From: Thauera carbonicopians
GTDB lineage: Bacteria > Pseudomonadota > Gammaproteobacteria > Burkholderiales > Rhodocyclaceae
Direction: 5' to 3'
DNA: 64,000 nucleotides
Assembly (NCBI RefSeq): GCF_025699485.1
Contig: NZ_JANUXN010000012.1
Coordinates: forward strand, 1-64,000
Every line of letters starts with the position of its first letter. Positions within the stretch are counted from its first letter, which is position 1. Positions 17,768 through 29,686 of this stretch are shown one piece after another. The position numbers and the translations under genes were made by a program. The notes under the pieces are model-generated. The model had not been told where the DNA came from and made no database searches. It saw only the letters and a list, made by a program, of their open reading frames with translations.

Positions 17768-19084
17768 TCAGCGGCCCATCATGGTGTCGGGCAGCCAGGT
17801 CGTGATCACGGGGAAGGCGAACAGGATGACCACGGTGAACAATTCCATGACGACGAACCATTGCGCGCCACGGAAGATGTCGGTCAGTGAAGTGCTGCGG
17901 TCGATGCCGGCAATGACGAAACAGTTGAGCCCCACCGGCGGTGTCATCAGGCCGATTTCGCACATCTTCACGCACAGGATGCCGAACCAGATCGGATCGA
18001 AGCCGAGGCCGGCGACCGTCGGGAAGACGATTGGCAGCGTGATGACCATCATCGAAAAGGCATCGAGGAACATGCCGAGCGGTATATAGGCCAGCAGCAG
18101 GACCGCAACGATCAGCGTGGGCGAAATGCCACTCTGCACGATCGCTTCCGAGATTGCCTGCGGGATCTGCACCAGCGTCAGGAAGTAGCTGAAGATGCCG
18201 GCGCCGATCATCGTGAACAGAATCATGACCGTGGTCGTTGCCGTGCTGCGGAAGCTGTCGAGCAATCGTGTGCCGAGTGTTGCGCGGGCGACGCGGGAAA
18301 AGAGCAGCATCAGCAGCGCGGCGAATGCCCCGACCGCCCCCGCCTCGGTCGGCGTGATGAGGCCGAGATAGATGCCGCCGAGTACGAGCAAAAACAGAAC
18401 AAGCACTTGCCAGGCCTGCCCGGTCGAGCGGATTCGCTCACTCCACGGCGAACGTGGACTGCGTGCTTCCTTGTTCATGCCTCGTCGGCCGATGAAGGCG
18501 ACGCCGGCCATGAAGACGAGCGTGGTCAGGATGCCGGGCACGAAGCCGGCGATCAGCATCTTGCCCGCCGAAACCTCGGTCAGCGCAGCGTAGAAGATCA
18601 ACAGCACCGACGGCGGAATCAGCACGCCGAGAACGCCGCCCGCAGCGACCGAGCCTGCCGAGAGGCGAGGGTCGTAGCCCGCCTTCTTCATTTCGGGGAG
18701 GGCGACGGCACCGACGGTGGCCGCGGTGGCGACCGATGAACCCGAGGTGGCGGCAAAGCCGGCCGAAGTGAGGATGGTGGCGATGGCCAGCCCTCCGGGC
18801 ATATGGCCGACCCATTTGCGTGCGACGTCGAAGAGCCGCTTGCCGACCTGGGCGTGATGGGCGAAAGCGCCCATCAGGATGAAGAGGGGGATGACGGTCA
18901 GCGTGTAGCTTGCCGTGGTCGAAAAGGGCAGGGATTTCATCCGGTTGAGAAGGAAGTCGAGGTTTTCGACCATGACGATGCCGAACGCGCCCGACAGCGC
19001 GAGAGCGGCAAATACCGGCGTGCCGAGGGCCATGAGCAGAAGGATCAGCCCGACGGCGATAGTGGTGATGAGGGTGACGTCCAT
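17768..19084 (-). CDS. dctM: TRAP transporter large permease (DctM)
   Basis: A 438-residue inner-membrane protein with about twelve hydrophobic segments, the ion-coupled channel subunit of a tripartite periplasmic transporter. Typical DctM segments are visible: GFAATSGSSVATAATVGAVALPEMKKAGYD, GGVLGVLIPPSVLLIFYAALTE, and the C-terminal MTPPVGLNCFV. It works with the small permease and solute-binding protein encoded just upstream, importing a carboxylate driven by a sodium or proton gradient. A strong hairpin separates it from dctQ. Confidence 0.93.
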   Translation of the reverse strand: MDVTLITTIAVGLILLLMALGTPVFAALALSGAFGIVMVENLDFLLNRMKSLPFSTTASYTLTVIPLFILMGAFAHHAQVGKRLFDVARKWVGHMPGGLAIATILTSAGFAATSGSSVATAATVGAVALPEMKKAGYDPRLSAGSVAAGGVLGVLIPPSVLLIFYAALTEVSAGKMLIAGFVPGILTTLVFMAGVAFIGRRGMNKEARSPRSPWSERIRSTGQAWQVLVLFLLVLGGIYLGLITPTEAGAVGAFAALLMLLFSRVARATLGTRLLDSFRSTATTTVMILFTMIGAGIFSYFLTLVQIPQAISEAIVQSGISPTLIVAVLLLAYIPLGMFLDAFSMMVITLPIVFPTVAGLGFDPIWFGILCVKMCEIGLMTPPVGLNCFVIAGIDRSTSLTDIFRGAQWFVVMELFTVVILFAFPVITTWLPDTMMGR

Positions 19085-19128
19085 GACGGTTCCTGGGGGG
19101 TGATGCCACCGGAATGTGGGTGCGGCGG

Positions 19129-19157
19129 GGGCACGGGACCCTTGGGATCCCGTGCCC
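19129..19157 (-). repeat. Hairpin between dctQ and dctM
   Basis: GGGCACGGGA and TCCCGTGCCC form a perfect 10-bp stem around a 9-base loop in the 78-base gap between dctQ and dctM. There is no T-run on either side, so it is more likely an mRNA-processing or stability element, or a partial attenuator, than a terminator. It could set different amounts of the two permease subunits. Confidence 0.55.
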
Positions 19158-19162
19158 GCCGT

Positions 19163-19687
19163 TCAGTGGGTGACGGAGGTGACGCTCACGCGGCGCTGCG
19201 GGGGCAGGCGGTCGAGCGCGATGAGGGCGGCGTGGATGAGCGCCTGCAGCGCGGCGAACCAGAGTCCGACGGCGACGATGACCTTGGCCCACCAGACGGG
19301 CATTTGCACGGCGCCCCAGCGGAACTCGAAGATCGAAACCGAATAGGCGGCTTCTTTCGTCGCAGGCCATGCGAGCAGGGCGAAGGTCAGTCCCGCGAAG
19401 ACCCAGCCGAGTGCGGTGAATTGACGGCCAAGGGGCTGCGGCAGCCGCTCGGTCAGCAGGGTCACGCGGATATGCCCGTCGTCGAGCAGGGTCGCGCCCA
19501 GCCCCATGAACACGACCATTGCCATCGACAGCTCCGAGAGCTCGAAGAGTCCCGGAACCGTGCGCCCGCTGAAGGCGCGGGCAAAGACATCGATGGTGAT
19601 GGCCAGCATCATGAAGGCGAGGAAGGCGAGCGCCACCCAGCTCATCGCGTGCGCGATGCGCGTCAGCAGGCGGTCGAGGGCGGACAT
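19163..19687 (-). CDS. dctQ: TRAP transporter small permease (DctQ)
   Basis: A 174-residue membrane protein with four hydrophobic segments, the DctQ pattern. The block LAFMMLAITIDVFARAF and the segment ELSMAMVVFMGLGATLLDDGHIRV are characteristic. The ATG at 19687 lies immediately after the dctP stop (three bases), so the two genes are coupled; the longer frame overlaps dctP and is rejected. It forms the membrane complex with DctM. Confidence 0.9.
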   Translation of the reverse strand: MSALDRLLTRIAHAMSWVALAFLAFMMLAITIDVFARAFSGRTVPGLFELSELSMAMVVFMGLGATLLDDGHIRVTLLTERLPQPLGRQFTALGWVFAGLTFALLAWPATKEAAYSVSIFEFRWGAVQMPVWWAKVIVAVGLWFAALQALIHAALIALDRLPPQRRVSVTSVTH

Positions 19688-19689
19688 GT

Positions 19690-20772
19690 TTACAGGCTCG
19701 CCGCGATTTCGATCGGCCGCTTGAGCTTGCCCGAGGGCGCATGCCTGGCGATCGCCTGCTCGATCACGTCCTGCATGGCCTTGCCATCGATGCGATTGGG
19801 TCTGGCAACCTCGTCGACCCACTTGTCGACCTGGGCAGGCTGGACGATGGCTCGTGCGTGCTCTTTCTCGGCATCGGGAAGCGAAGTGAACTTCACCCCT
19901 TCGGCCAGCGCCTTCTTGACGTAATCGGTCAGCACACCTTCATAGATCTCGGCGAACTTGCCGGCGTAGAGTTCGTTGGCGAGATCGGTGCAGATCTGCT
20001 GGTTGGCCGGGGACAGCTTCTCCCATGTCCGCTTGTTCATCACCGTGAGTGCGGGAGCATGAGCGCCGTCGCCGATGTCGTAGAAGTTGGGCGCGATTTC
20101 ATGCAGCTTGTACGCCACTGCAGTGACGAAGTCGAAACCGTAAACGCCGTCGAGCACGCCGCGCTCGAGCGATTGGTAAACCTCGCCTGCGGTCATCGGT
20201 ACCGCAATGCCGCCGAGCCGCTCGATGACGTCGGTGGCAACGCCGTAGGCGCGGATCTTCTTGCCCTTCAGGTCGGCCAGCGACGAGATCGGCCTGCGCA
20301 TCACCAGCGGCGCATAGTTCCAGTTGGTCCAGTACAGCACCTTGCACTTGTGGCGCTGTTCCCATTCCTGGCGCAGCGGCTCGAAGTTGTCGTAGGTGTC
20401 GCGGCAGACCTGCTGCAGGGTGTCGGCGCGATCGACGCGGAAGTACCATTCGAGCCCCCGCGTCACCGGCATCTCGGCCTGGTAGTAGCCCGGCGAGATG
20501 ATGGTGATTTCCGAGGTGCCGTCACGCACGGCGCCGAGATGCTCGCCGGCCTTGTTGAGGCTGCCGGCCCAGTAATATCTCACCGAGATCTCGCCCTGGG
20601 AGCGCTTCTGGAGTTCTTCGAGGAACCAGCGGTCGATCCACGAGGGCCCCGCGCTCTCGGTGACATAGCTGTCGAACTTCATCGAGGTACGGGCCTGGGC
20701 CAGGCCCGGCAGGCCCAGCATGCCGGCGCCGGCAAGCGCGCCGCCGGTCTTCAGAAAATCACGTCTTTTCAT
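19690..20772 (-). CDS. dctP: TRAP transporter solute-binding protein (DctP)
   Basis: A 360-residue periplasmic binding protein. The N-terminus is a Tat-like signal (MKRRDFLKTGG followed by a hydrophobic run ending near ALA QA), so it is probably exported folded. The DctP body is seen in LKGKKIRAYGVATDVIERLGG and YQSLERGVLDGVYGF; the arginine in this region normally salt-bridges a substrate carboxylate. It follows the acyl-CoA ligase gene, so the imported substrate is probably a carboxylic acid that is then activated to its CoA ester. Confidence 0.92.
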   Translation of the reverse strand: MKRRDFLKTGGALAGAGMLGLPGLAQARTSMKFDSYVTESAGPSWIDRWFLEELQKRSQGEISVRYYWAGSLNKAGEHLGAVRDGTSEITIISPGYYQAEMPVTRGLEWYFRVDRADTLQQVCRDTYDNFEPLRQEWEQRHKCKVLYWTNWNYAPLVMRRPISSLADLKGKKIRAYGVATDVIERLGGIAVPMTAGEVYQSLERGVLDGVYGFDFVTAVAYKLHEIAPNFYDIGDGAHAPALTVMNKRTWEKLSPANQQICTDLANELYAGKFAEIYEGVLTDYVKKALAEGVKFTSLPDAEKEHARAIVQPAQVDKWVDEVARPNRIDGKAMQDVIEQAIARHAPSGKLKRPIEIAASL

Positions 20773-20820
20773 GGTCTCCTCCTTGGTTTTTGCTGCGGGT
20801 GTCTTTCCCGTCGGTCGTTG

Positions 20821-22326
20821 TCAACGTGTGGTGCGAAGGGCTGCGTGCCGCAATTCGGTCTTCAGGATCTTGCCGTAGCTGTTCTTGGGCAGTTCGGTGG
20901 CGAAGACATAGCGCTTCGGCCGCTTGAACGAGGCGATCTGCTGCCGGCACCAGCTGTCCAGCTCCGCTTCGGTCACGTGCAGGCCCGGCTGCGGCACGAC
21001 GTGGGCGACCACCTGTTCGCCCCATTCCGGTTCCGGTTCGCCGATCACGGCAACCTCGAAGACGGCCGGATGGCGCAGGAGCGCTTCTTCCACCTCGCGC
21101 GGATAGATGTTGGTGCCGCCGGAGATGATCAGATCCTTGGAACGGTCGGTCAGGTACAGGAAGCCGTCTTCGTCGAAATGGCCGAGGTCGCCGGTGTGCA
21201 GCCAGCCGTCGTGCAGGGTTTCCGCGCTCGCTTCGGGGTTCTGCCAGTAGCCGAGCATCACCGTCGGCCCCTGCACGCAGATTTCGCCGGTATGGCCCGC
21301 GGGCAGTTCGGCGCCGTCCGGGCCGAGGATCGCGAGCCTCACGCAGCCTGCGGCATGGCCCACGGAGTTCCGGCGGGCGCGCCAGCGCGAATGGCTCTGG
21401 TCCGCGACCAGCTTGCGCGGCAGGACCGAGATCGTCATCGGGCTTTCGCCCTGGCCATAGATCTGCACGAAACGCGGCCCGAACACCTCCAGCGCCTCGT
21501 CGATGTCATTGGCGTACATCGGGCCGCCGCCGTAGGTGATCGTGCGGATGCCGGAGCCGTCGTAACCCGTCGCCCGGGCCGCGGCGATGAGGCGCTTGAT
21601 CATGGTGGGCGCGGCGAAGAACACGAGATTGCCCTTGCTCTGGGCGAGCTGGATGATCTCGGCGCAGTCGAAACCCCGCGATGCGGGCACCAGATGCGCT
21701 CCGGCCGCGCGGATCTGCGCGAACATGTAGAGCCCCGCGCCGTGCGACATCGGCGCAGCATAGAGCATGTGGTCGCCGGGGGCGGGCGTATCGACGTCCA
21801 GGCTGTAGCACAGAGTCATGTTCCGCAGGTTCTCATGGCTGAGCATGACGCCCTTGGGTTTGCCGGTCGTGCCCGAGGTGTAGAACAGCCAGGCGATGTC
21901 CTTGTCGCCGGCCGGGCGTGGCGCCGTCACCGGCGCGCCTTTGGCGACGGGGGCCGAGAGCGCCTCCTCGACGAAACCGGCGTGGCCGGAAAAGGCATTG
22001 CCCTGGTCGGTGAGGACGAGACGTGCGCCCGCGTTGGAGATGATCCATTCGGCCTCGGCCGGATGCAGCTTGTAGTTGACCGGCACCACGACCGCACCGA
22101 TCCACCAGCAGGCGTGCAGCACCTCGATGTATTCCGGCGCGTTCTGGCTGAAGAGCGCGACTCTGTCTCCGGGGCCGATGCCGTGCCGGTCGGCAAAATG
22201 GCGCGCGCGGTCGCAAACCGCCTTGAGCAGTCCCGCGTAGTTGTGGGTCAGGCGGACGCCGTCGAAAATCGCGGGGTTGTGCGGCCAGGCAAGCGCTGCC
22301 TGATGAAGCCAGTTGGCGATGTTCAT
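20821..22326 (-). CDS. AMP-forming acyl-CoA synthetase
   Basis: A 501-residue adenylate-forming ligase. The P-loop YTSGTTGKPKGV, the A5-like motif IYGQGESPMT, the hinge region TGDLGHFDEDGFLYLTDRSKD, and the C-terminal catalytic lysine (Lys in PKNSYGKILK) are all present. It probably activates the acid imported by the adjacent TRAP system. In the A5 motif, Gly-Glu-Ser replaces the common Thr-Glu, as in one branch of the family. The ATG at 22326 lies seven bases after the thiolase stop. The specific acid is not evident. Confidence 0.88.
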   Translation of the reverse strand: MNIANWLHQAALAWPHNPAIFDGVRLTHNYAGLLKAVCDRARHFADRHGIGPGDRVALFSQNAPEYIEVLHACWWIGAVVVPVNYKLHPAEAEWIISNAGARLVLTDQGNAFSGHAGFVEEALSAPVAKGAPVTAPRPAGDKDIAWLFYTSGTTGKPKGVMLSHENLRNMTLCYSLDVDTPAPGDHMLYAAPMSHGAGLYMFAQIRAAGAHLVPASRGFDCAEIIQLAQSKGNLVFFAAPTMIKRLIAAARATGYDGSGIRTITYGGGPMYANDIDEALEVFGPRFVQIYGQGESPMTISVLPRKLVADQSHSRWRARRNSVGHAAGCVRLAILGPDGAELPAGHTGEICVQGPTVMLGYWQNPEASAETLHDGWLHTGDLGHFDEDGFLYLTDRSKDLIISGGTNIYPREVEEALLRHPAVFEVAVIGEPEPEWGEQVVAHVVPQPGLHVTEAELDSWCRQQIASFKRPKRYVFATELPKNSYGKILKTELRHAALRTTR

Positions 22327-22333
22327 GCGAGCC

Positions 22334-23506
22334 TCAGGCGCGATCGGCATTCAGCAGCGAGGCGTAGTTCGCCACCGCCGTGCCGCCCATGTTGAAGGCC
22401 AGGCCCCATTGCGCGCCCTTGCGCTGCATGGCGCCGGCCTGCCCGGTGAGCTGGCGGAAGGCAAGGGCGTGCATCGATACCCCCGTGGCGCCCACCGGAT
22501 GCCCCTTGGCCTTGAGCCCTCCCGACAGGTTCACCGGGGTGCGGCCGTCGGCGAACACCGTGCCCTCTTCGAGCGCCCGCGCGCCCTGGCCTTGCGGCAC
22601 GAGTCCCATGGCCTCGTACGTCAGCAGCTCGGCAGGAGTGAAGCAGTCGTGCACTTCGGCGAAATCGAGATCGTCCACGCCGATTCCCGCTGCCGCGTAG
22701 GCTTGTGCGATCGCACGCCGGGGGCCTTCGAAGGCGAGGAAGTCGCGCCGCGACATCGGCAGGAAGTCCGAGACGTGCTCGGCGGCGGCGATGCGCACGC
22801 GACGCTTCGCGCTCGCCGCTGCATCGGCGGAAGACAGCACGATCGCCGCCGCGCCGTCCGAGATCAGCGAGCAGTCGGACAGCCGCAGGGGCGGTGCGAT
22901 GAGCGGGTTCTTGTCGCTCACTTCGCGGCAGAACTCGTAGGGCACGGCCTTGCGCATCTGCGCGAGGGGATTGTTCAGCGCGTTGGCGTGGTTCTTTGCC
23001 GAGATGCGTGCCATGGCATCGAGCGGATCGCAGTAGCGCTCGGCGTAGGCTTTCGCGGCGATGGCGAAAACCTGCGGAAAGCTCAGTGCCGCTTCCGCGG
23101 GATCGTTCTGGTAGCCGGCGCCGGCCAGCGCCGTGGTGACGTCGCCGGTCGACCGGTGGGTCATTTTCTCCGCGCCGACGACGAGCACCTGCCGCGCCCG
23201 GCCGGCGCGGATCATGTGCAGCGCGGCGTGGATTGCCGCCGAGCCCGAGGCGCAGGCGTTCTCGCAGCGCATCGCGGGAGTGAAGCGCAGCGCGGGGTCG
23301 GCCTGATGGATCAGCGATGAGGCGAAGCCGTCGGGCACCAGCGCCGAGTTGAAGTGTCCCAGAAAAACCGCATCGATTTCCGATGCAGCGATCGCGGCCT
23401 CCGACAAGGCCTCCTGCGCGGCCTCGACGATCAGTTCTTCCAGAGTCTGTTCCAGCCGGCCGAAACGGGTATGGCCCGAGCCTGTGATGTAGATGTCAGG
23501 TGTCAT
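22334..23506 (-). CDS. Thiolase, SCP-x/acetyl-CoA acetyltransferase-like
   Basis: A 390-residue thiolase of the lipid-transfer/SCP-x type. The nucleophilic cysteine is Cys85 (ENACASGS). The HDCFT motif and the C-terminal GGLKAKGHPVGATG replace the classical biosynthetic-thiolase motifs, as expected for this branch. It would cleave a 3-ketoacyl-CoA made from the acid activated by the neighbouring ligase. GGAGGAGAG just upstream supports the ATG at 23506. First gene of the minus-strand TRAP operon. Confidence 0.87.
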   Translation of the reverse strand: MTPDIYITGSGHTRFGRLEQTLEELIVEAAQEALSEAAIAASEIDAVFLGHFNSALVPDGFASSLIHQADPALRFTPAMRCENACASGSAAIHAALHMIRAGRARQVLVVGAEKMTHRSTGDVTTALAGAGYQNDPAEAALSFPQVFAIAAKAYAERYCDPLDAMARISAKNHANALNNPLAQMRKAVPYEFCREVSDKNPLIAPPLRLSDCSLISDGAAAIVLSSADAAASAKRRVRIAAAEHVSDFLPMSRRDFLAFEGPRRAIAQAYAAAGIGVDDLDFAEVHDCFTPAELLTYEAMGLVPQGQGARALEEGTVFADGRTPVNLSGGLKAKGHPVGATGVSMHALAFRQLTGQAGAMQRKGAQWGLAFNMGGTAVANYASLLNADRA

Positions 23507-23519
23507 GTCTCTCCTCCTG

Positions 23520-23596
23520 CCAAACAGTTTGGCTTTTGCGAGGGGCTGGCGCCTATGCGTCAAACTACGTAGATTTATACGTAGAAATTACTTAGA
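23520..23596. promoter_or_regulatory. Regulatory region with a palindrome and three tandem TACGTAGA-like repeats
   Basis: The divergent gap between the thiolase operon and the PAS-LuxR gene holds CCAAAC-A-GTTTGG (23520-23532), a perfect 6+1+6 palindrome. It also holds three direct repeats: TACGTAGA (23566-23573), TACGTAGA (23578-23585) and TACTTAGA (23589-23596). They start 12 and 11 bases apart, about one helical turn. This is the expected layout for cooperative binding of a LuxR-type regulator, most likely the neighbouring one. The stretch is markedly AT-rich for this genome. Confidence 0.55.
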
Positions 23597-23613
23597 TGCG
23601 CCCAGGACGCGGC

Positions 23614-24180
23614 ATGAGCTACAACAATCTTCCGGACGAGACCCTGAATCTGACCGGCTTCATGGATGCGCCGGTCGGCATCATGGTGACGTCCAACCGA
23701 ACCATCCTGAAGGTGAACACCGAGATCGAACTGCTGTTCGGCTGGAACCGGGTGGATCTTGAAGGGCAATCGACCCGCCTGCTGTACCCTTCGCACATCG
23801 ACTTCGAGAAGACCGGTTCACGCTGGAGCCGCTGGCTCCTCAACTGCCCGCGCTACGAAGACGAACGCTTCATGCAGCGCAAGAACGGCGAGATCATCTG
23901 GGTTCGCGCGCGCGGCCGCACGCTGGTGGCGGCAGAGCCTTTCCTGCTGATGGTGTGGACCTTCGAGCACCTGAAGGACCGGGCCCCGAGTTCTTCGGCC
24001 TTGACGCCGAAGGAGCGCGAGGTCGCGCGCCATATCGTCAATGGCCATACGAGCAAGGAGATCGGACTGGCGATGGGGATATCTCCACGGACGGTCGAGG
24101 TGCACCGTGCGGCGATCATGCGCAAGCTGGGGGTTCATAATGCTGCCGAGCTCGTGACGCGGATGATCATCGCCCGCTAG
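23614..24180 (+). CDS. PAS-domain LuxR-family regulator
   Basis: A 188-residue regulator. An N-terminal PAS sensor (about 12-115; AP VGIMVTSNRTILKVN, LFGW, FMQRKNGEIIWVRARG) is joined to a C-terminal LuxR/FixJ-type helix-turn-helix (about 125-185; LTPKEREVARHIVNGHTSKEIG...SPRTVEVHRAAIMRKLGV). PAS domains of this type bind small ligands or flavin/haem. It is divergent from the TRAP/ligase/thiolase operon and next to triple direct repeats, so it probably activates that operon. The upstream ATG at 23596 overlaps the third repeat, so 23614 is preferred. Confidence 0.83.
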   Translation: MSYNNLPDETLNLTGFMDAPVGIMVTSNRTILKVNTEIELLFGWNRVDLEGQSTRLLYPSHIDFEKTGSRWSRWLLNCPRYEDERFMQRKNGEIIWVRARGRTLVAAEPFLLMVWTFEHLKDRAPSSSALTPKEREVARHIVNGHTSKEIGLAMGISPRTVEVHRAAIMRKLGVHNAAELVTRMIIAR

Positions 24181-24446
24181 GCAGATCCCTGGCCGGATCG
24201 ATTCCCCGTACGGCTCGCCTGTCGGCGGTCGGATTCATGTGCGCAGGCATGGCGCTGCATAGGACGCGAGCGGAGCGGGTGGCGCTGGCCGCCGGATTTC
24301 CGCAATGCATCGCTCCGCCCGGTGATGGCATGAATTGCGACCTTCTTGGCACTCGCGGCACAGCCTGCGGCGCTAGTCTTGCGCAGTGTGCTGGCTGCGG
24401 CGTCTGATAGATAAATAAGATAGACAAGACACGAGGACGAGGGGAC

Positions 24447-26054
<1,608 letters not shown>

Positions 26055-26072
26055 GCAACGGGGGCCAGAAAG

Positions 26073-26870
26073 ATGGACTACGAAACCCTGGAGATCCAGT
26101 GCGACGGCGGCGTGGCGACGATCTGGATGAACCGCCCGGATGTGCATAACGCCTTCAACGCCCGATTGATCGCCGATCTCACCGCGGCCTGCCGGGCGCT
26201 GGACGCCGACGAGGCGGTGCGGGTGGTGGTGCTGGCCGGTCGCGGCAAGAGCTTTTCCGCCGGCGCCGACCTGAACTGGATGAAGGCCGCCGGCGAGGCG
26301 AGCGAAGCGGAAAACTTCGCCGACGCGATGAAGCTGGCCGGCATGCTGCGCACGCTGGCGGGGATGGCCAAGCCGACCATCGCCCGCGTGCATGGCGCGG
26401 CGCTGGGCGGCGGCATGGGGCTGGCGAGCGCCTGCGACATCTGCATCGCCGGCGACAAGGCGGTGTTCGCCACATCCGAAGTCCGCTTCGGCATCATCCC
26501 GTCGGCGATCAGTCCCTATGTGATCCGCGCCATCGGCGAGCGCCAGGCCTATCGCTACTTCCAGACCGCCGAGCGCATCGACGCCCGGCGCGCGGCCGAG
26601 CTGGGGCTGGCGCACGAGGCGGTGGCCGGCGACGAACTGGATGCGAAAGTGCAGGCCATCGTTACCGCGCTGCTGCAGGGCGGGCCGAAATCGCAGGCCG
26701 CGGGCAAGGACCTGATCCGCGCGGTGGCGAACAAGCCGGTGGATGACGCGGTGGTGCAGGATACCGCACGCCGCATCGCCAGCCTGCGCGTCACGCCGGA
26801 GGCGCGCGAAGGCCTGGACGCCTTCCTGTCCAAGCGGCCGGCGGCCTGGGTGCCGCCAGCGCAGGACTGA
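26073..26870 (+). CDS. liuC: 3-Methylglutaconyl-CoA hydratase (enoyl-CoA hydratase family)
   Basis: A 265-residue crotonase-fold protein. The oxyanion-hole motifs GKSFSAGADLNWM and HGAALGGGMGLASACD and the catalytic-glutamate region SEVRFGIIP are in place. GADLNWM is typical of methylglutaconyl-CoA hydratases. It converts 3-methylglutaconyl-CoA to HMG-CoA. Its position between the two carboxylase subunit genes fixes its role in the liu pathway. Confidence 0.9.
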   Translation: MDYETLEIQCDGGVATIWMNRPDVHNAFNARLIADLTAACRALDADEAVRVVVLAGRGKSFSAGADLNWMKAAGEASEAENFADAMKLAGMLRTLAGMAKPTIARVHGAALGGGMGLASACDICIAGDKAVFATSEVRFGIIPSAISPYVIRAIGERQAYRYFQTAERIDARRAAELGLAHEAVAGDELDAKVQAIVTALLQGGPKSQAAGKDLIRAVANKPVDDAVVQDTARRIASLRVTPEAREGLDAFLSKRPAAWVPPAQD

Positions 26871-26886
26871 ACCGCGCCTGAGGGCG

Positions 26887-27558
26887 ATGAACATGGATAC
26901 CCTGGCCGAATGGTTCGCCGGGCTGGGCAGCCTGACGCCGCTGCTGGACTGGAGCGGGCTGCCGTTGGACCTCGCCTCGCTGGCGGTGCTGGCTGCCGGT
27001 GTGGGCTGGGCGAGCGGCCTGCGGCTCTATGCGCTGGTGTTCGTGCTGGGCGCGCTGGGCCGCTGGGGCGGCGTGCATCTGCCGGGCGTGCTGGAAGTGC
27101 TGACCAATCCCTGGGTGCTCGGCCTGTCCGGACTGATGCTGTTCACCGAATTCTTCGCCGACAAGCTGCCCTGGCTCGATTCGCTGTGGGATTCGCTGCA
27201 CACCTTCATCCGCATTCCGGCCGGCGCGGCGCTGGCCGCCGGCGTGATGGGCGACCAGGGTGCCGGGCTGCAGCTTGCCGGCGCCTTGCTGGGCGGTTCG
27301 CTGGCGGCCAGCACCCATTTCGCCAAGGCGGGTGCGCGGGCGGCGCTCAACACTTCGCCGGAGCCGGTGAGCAACCTGCTGGCGTCCTTCGGCGAGGACG
27401 GGATTTTCATCGGCGGCCTGTGGCTGATGTTCAACCAGCCGCTGTGGTTCGCCTTCGGCCTGGTGGTGTTCGTGCTGTGCGCCATCGTCCTCATCGTGCT
27501 GCTGTGGCGTTTCCTCAAACGCATTTTCCGGCCGCGTCCACGACCGACCGCAGTGTGA
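26887..27558 (+). CDS. DUF4126 membrane protein
   Basis: A 223-residue integral membrane protein with five or six hydrophobic segments and a basic C-terminal tail (RFLKRIFRPRPRP). The block AAGVGWASGLRLYALVFVLG and EFFADKLPWLDSLWDSLHTFIRIPAGA match DUF4126, whose function is not known. The ATG at 26887 follows liuC by 16 bases; longer in-frame starts lie inside liuC. Its place between liuC and liuD, co-directional and tightly spaced, implies co-transcription with leucine catabolism, yet no step of that pathway needs a membrane protein. Confidence 0.78.
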   Translation: MNMDTLAEWFAGLGSLTPLLDWSGLPLDLASLAVLAAGVGWASGLRLYALVFVLGALGRWGGVHLPGVLEVLTNPWVLGLSGLMLFTEFFADKLPWLDSLWDSLHTFIRIPAGAALAAGVMGDQGAGLQLAGALLGGSLAASTHFAKAGARAALNTSPEPVSNLLASFGEDGIFIGGLWLMFNQPLWFAFGLVVFVLCAIVLIVLLWRFLKRIFRPRPRPTAV

Positions 27559-27598
27559 CCGAACGCGACAAGATTGACCCAAACCTGGGGGAGACAAG

Positions 27599-29602
<2,004 letters not shown>

Positions 29603-29636
29603 GATTCTGAAACCAGGGGAGTATCGAGCGCTGCCA

Positions 29637-29657
29637 GCCGGCCGTCCAAGAGCCGGC
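29637..29657 (+). repeat. Small hairpin between liuD and the acyl-CoA synthetase gene
   Basis: Two copies of the self-complementary GCCGGC (29637-29642 and 29652-29657) are separated by nine bases and can pair as a 6-bp stem in the 84-base gap. No T-run follows. Possibly an mRNA-processing element, or chance in GC-rich DNA. Confidence 0.3.
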
Positions 29658-29686
29658 TCAGCCGTGAGGATGCAAAGGAGACGAAG

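Noticed and set aside
24379-24410. TTGCGC ... TGATAG as the liuB promoter
   Set aside because: The spacing is about 20 bases and the hexamers are poor matches, so it is not distinguishable from chance.
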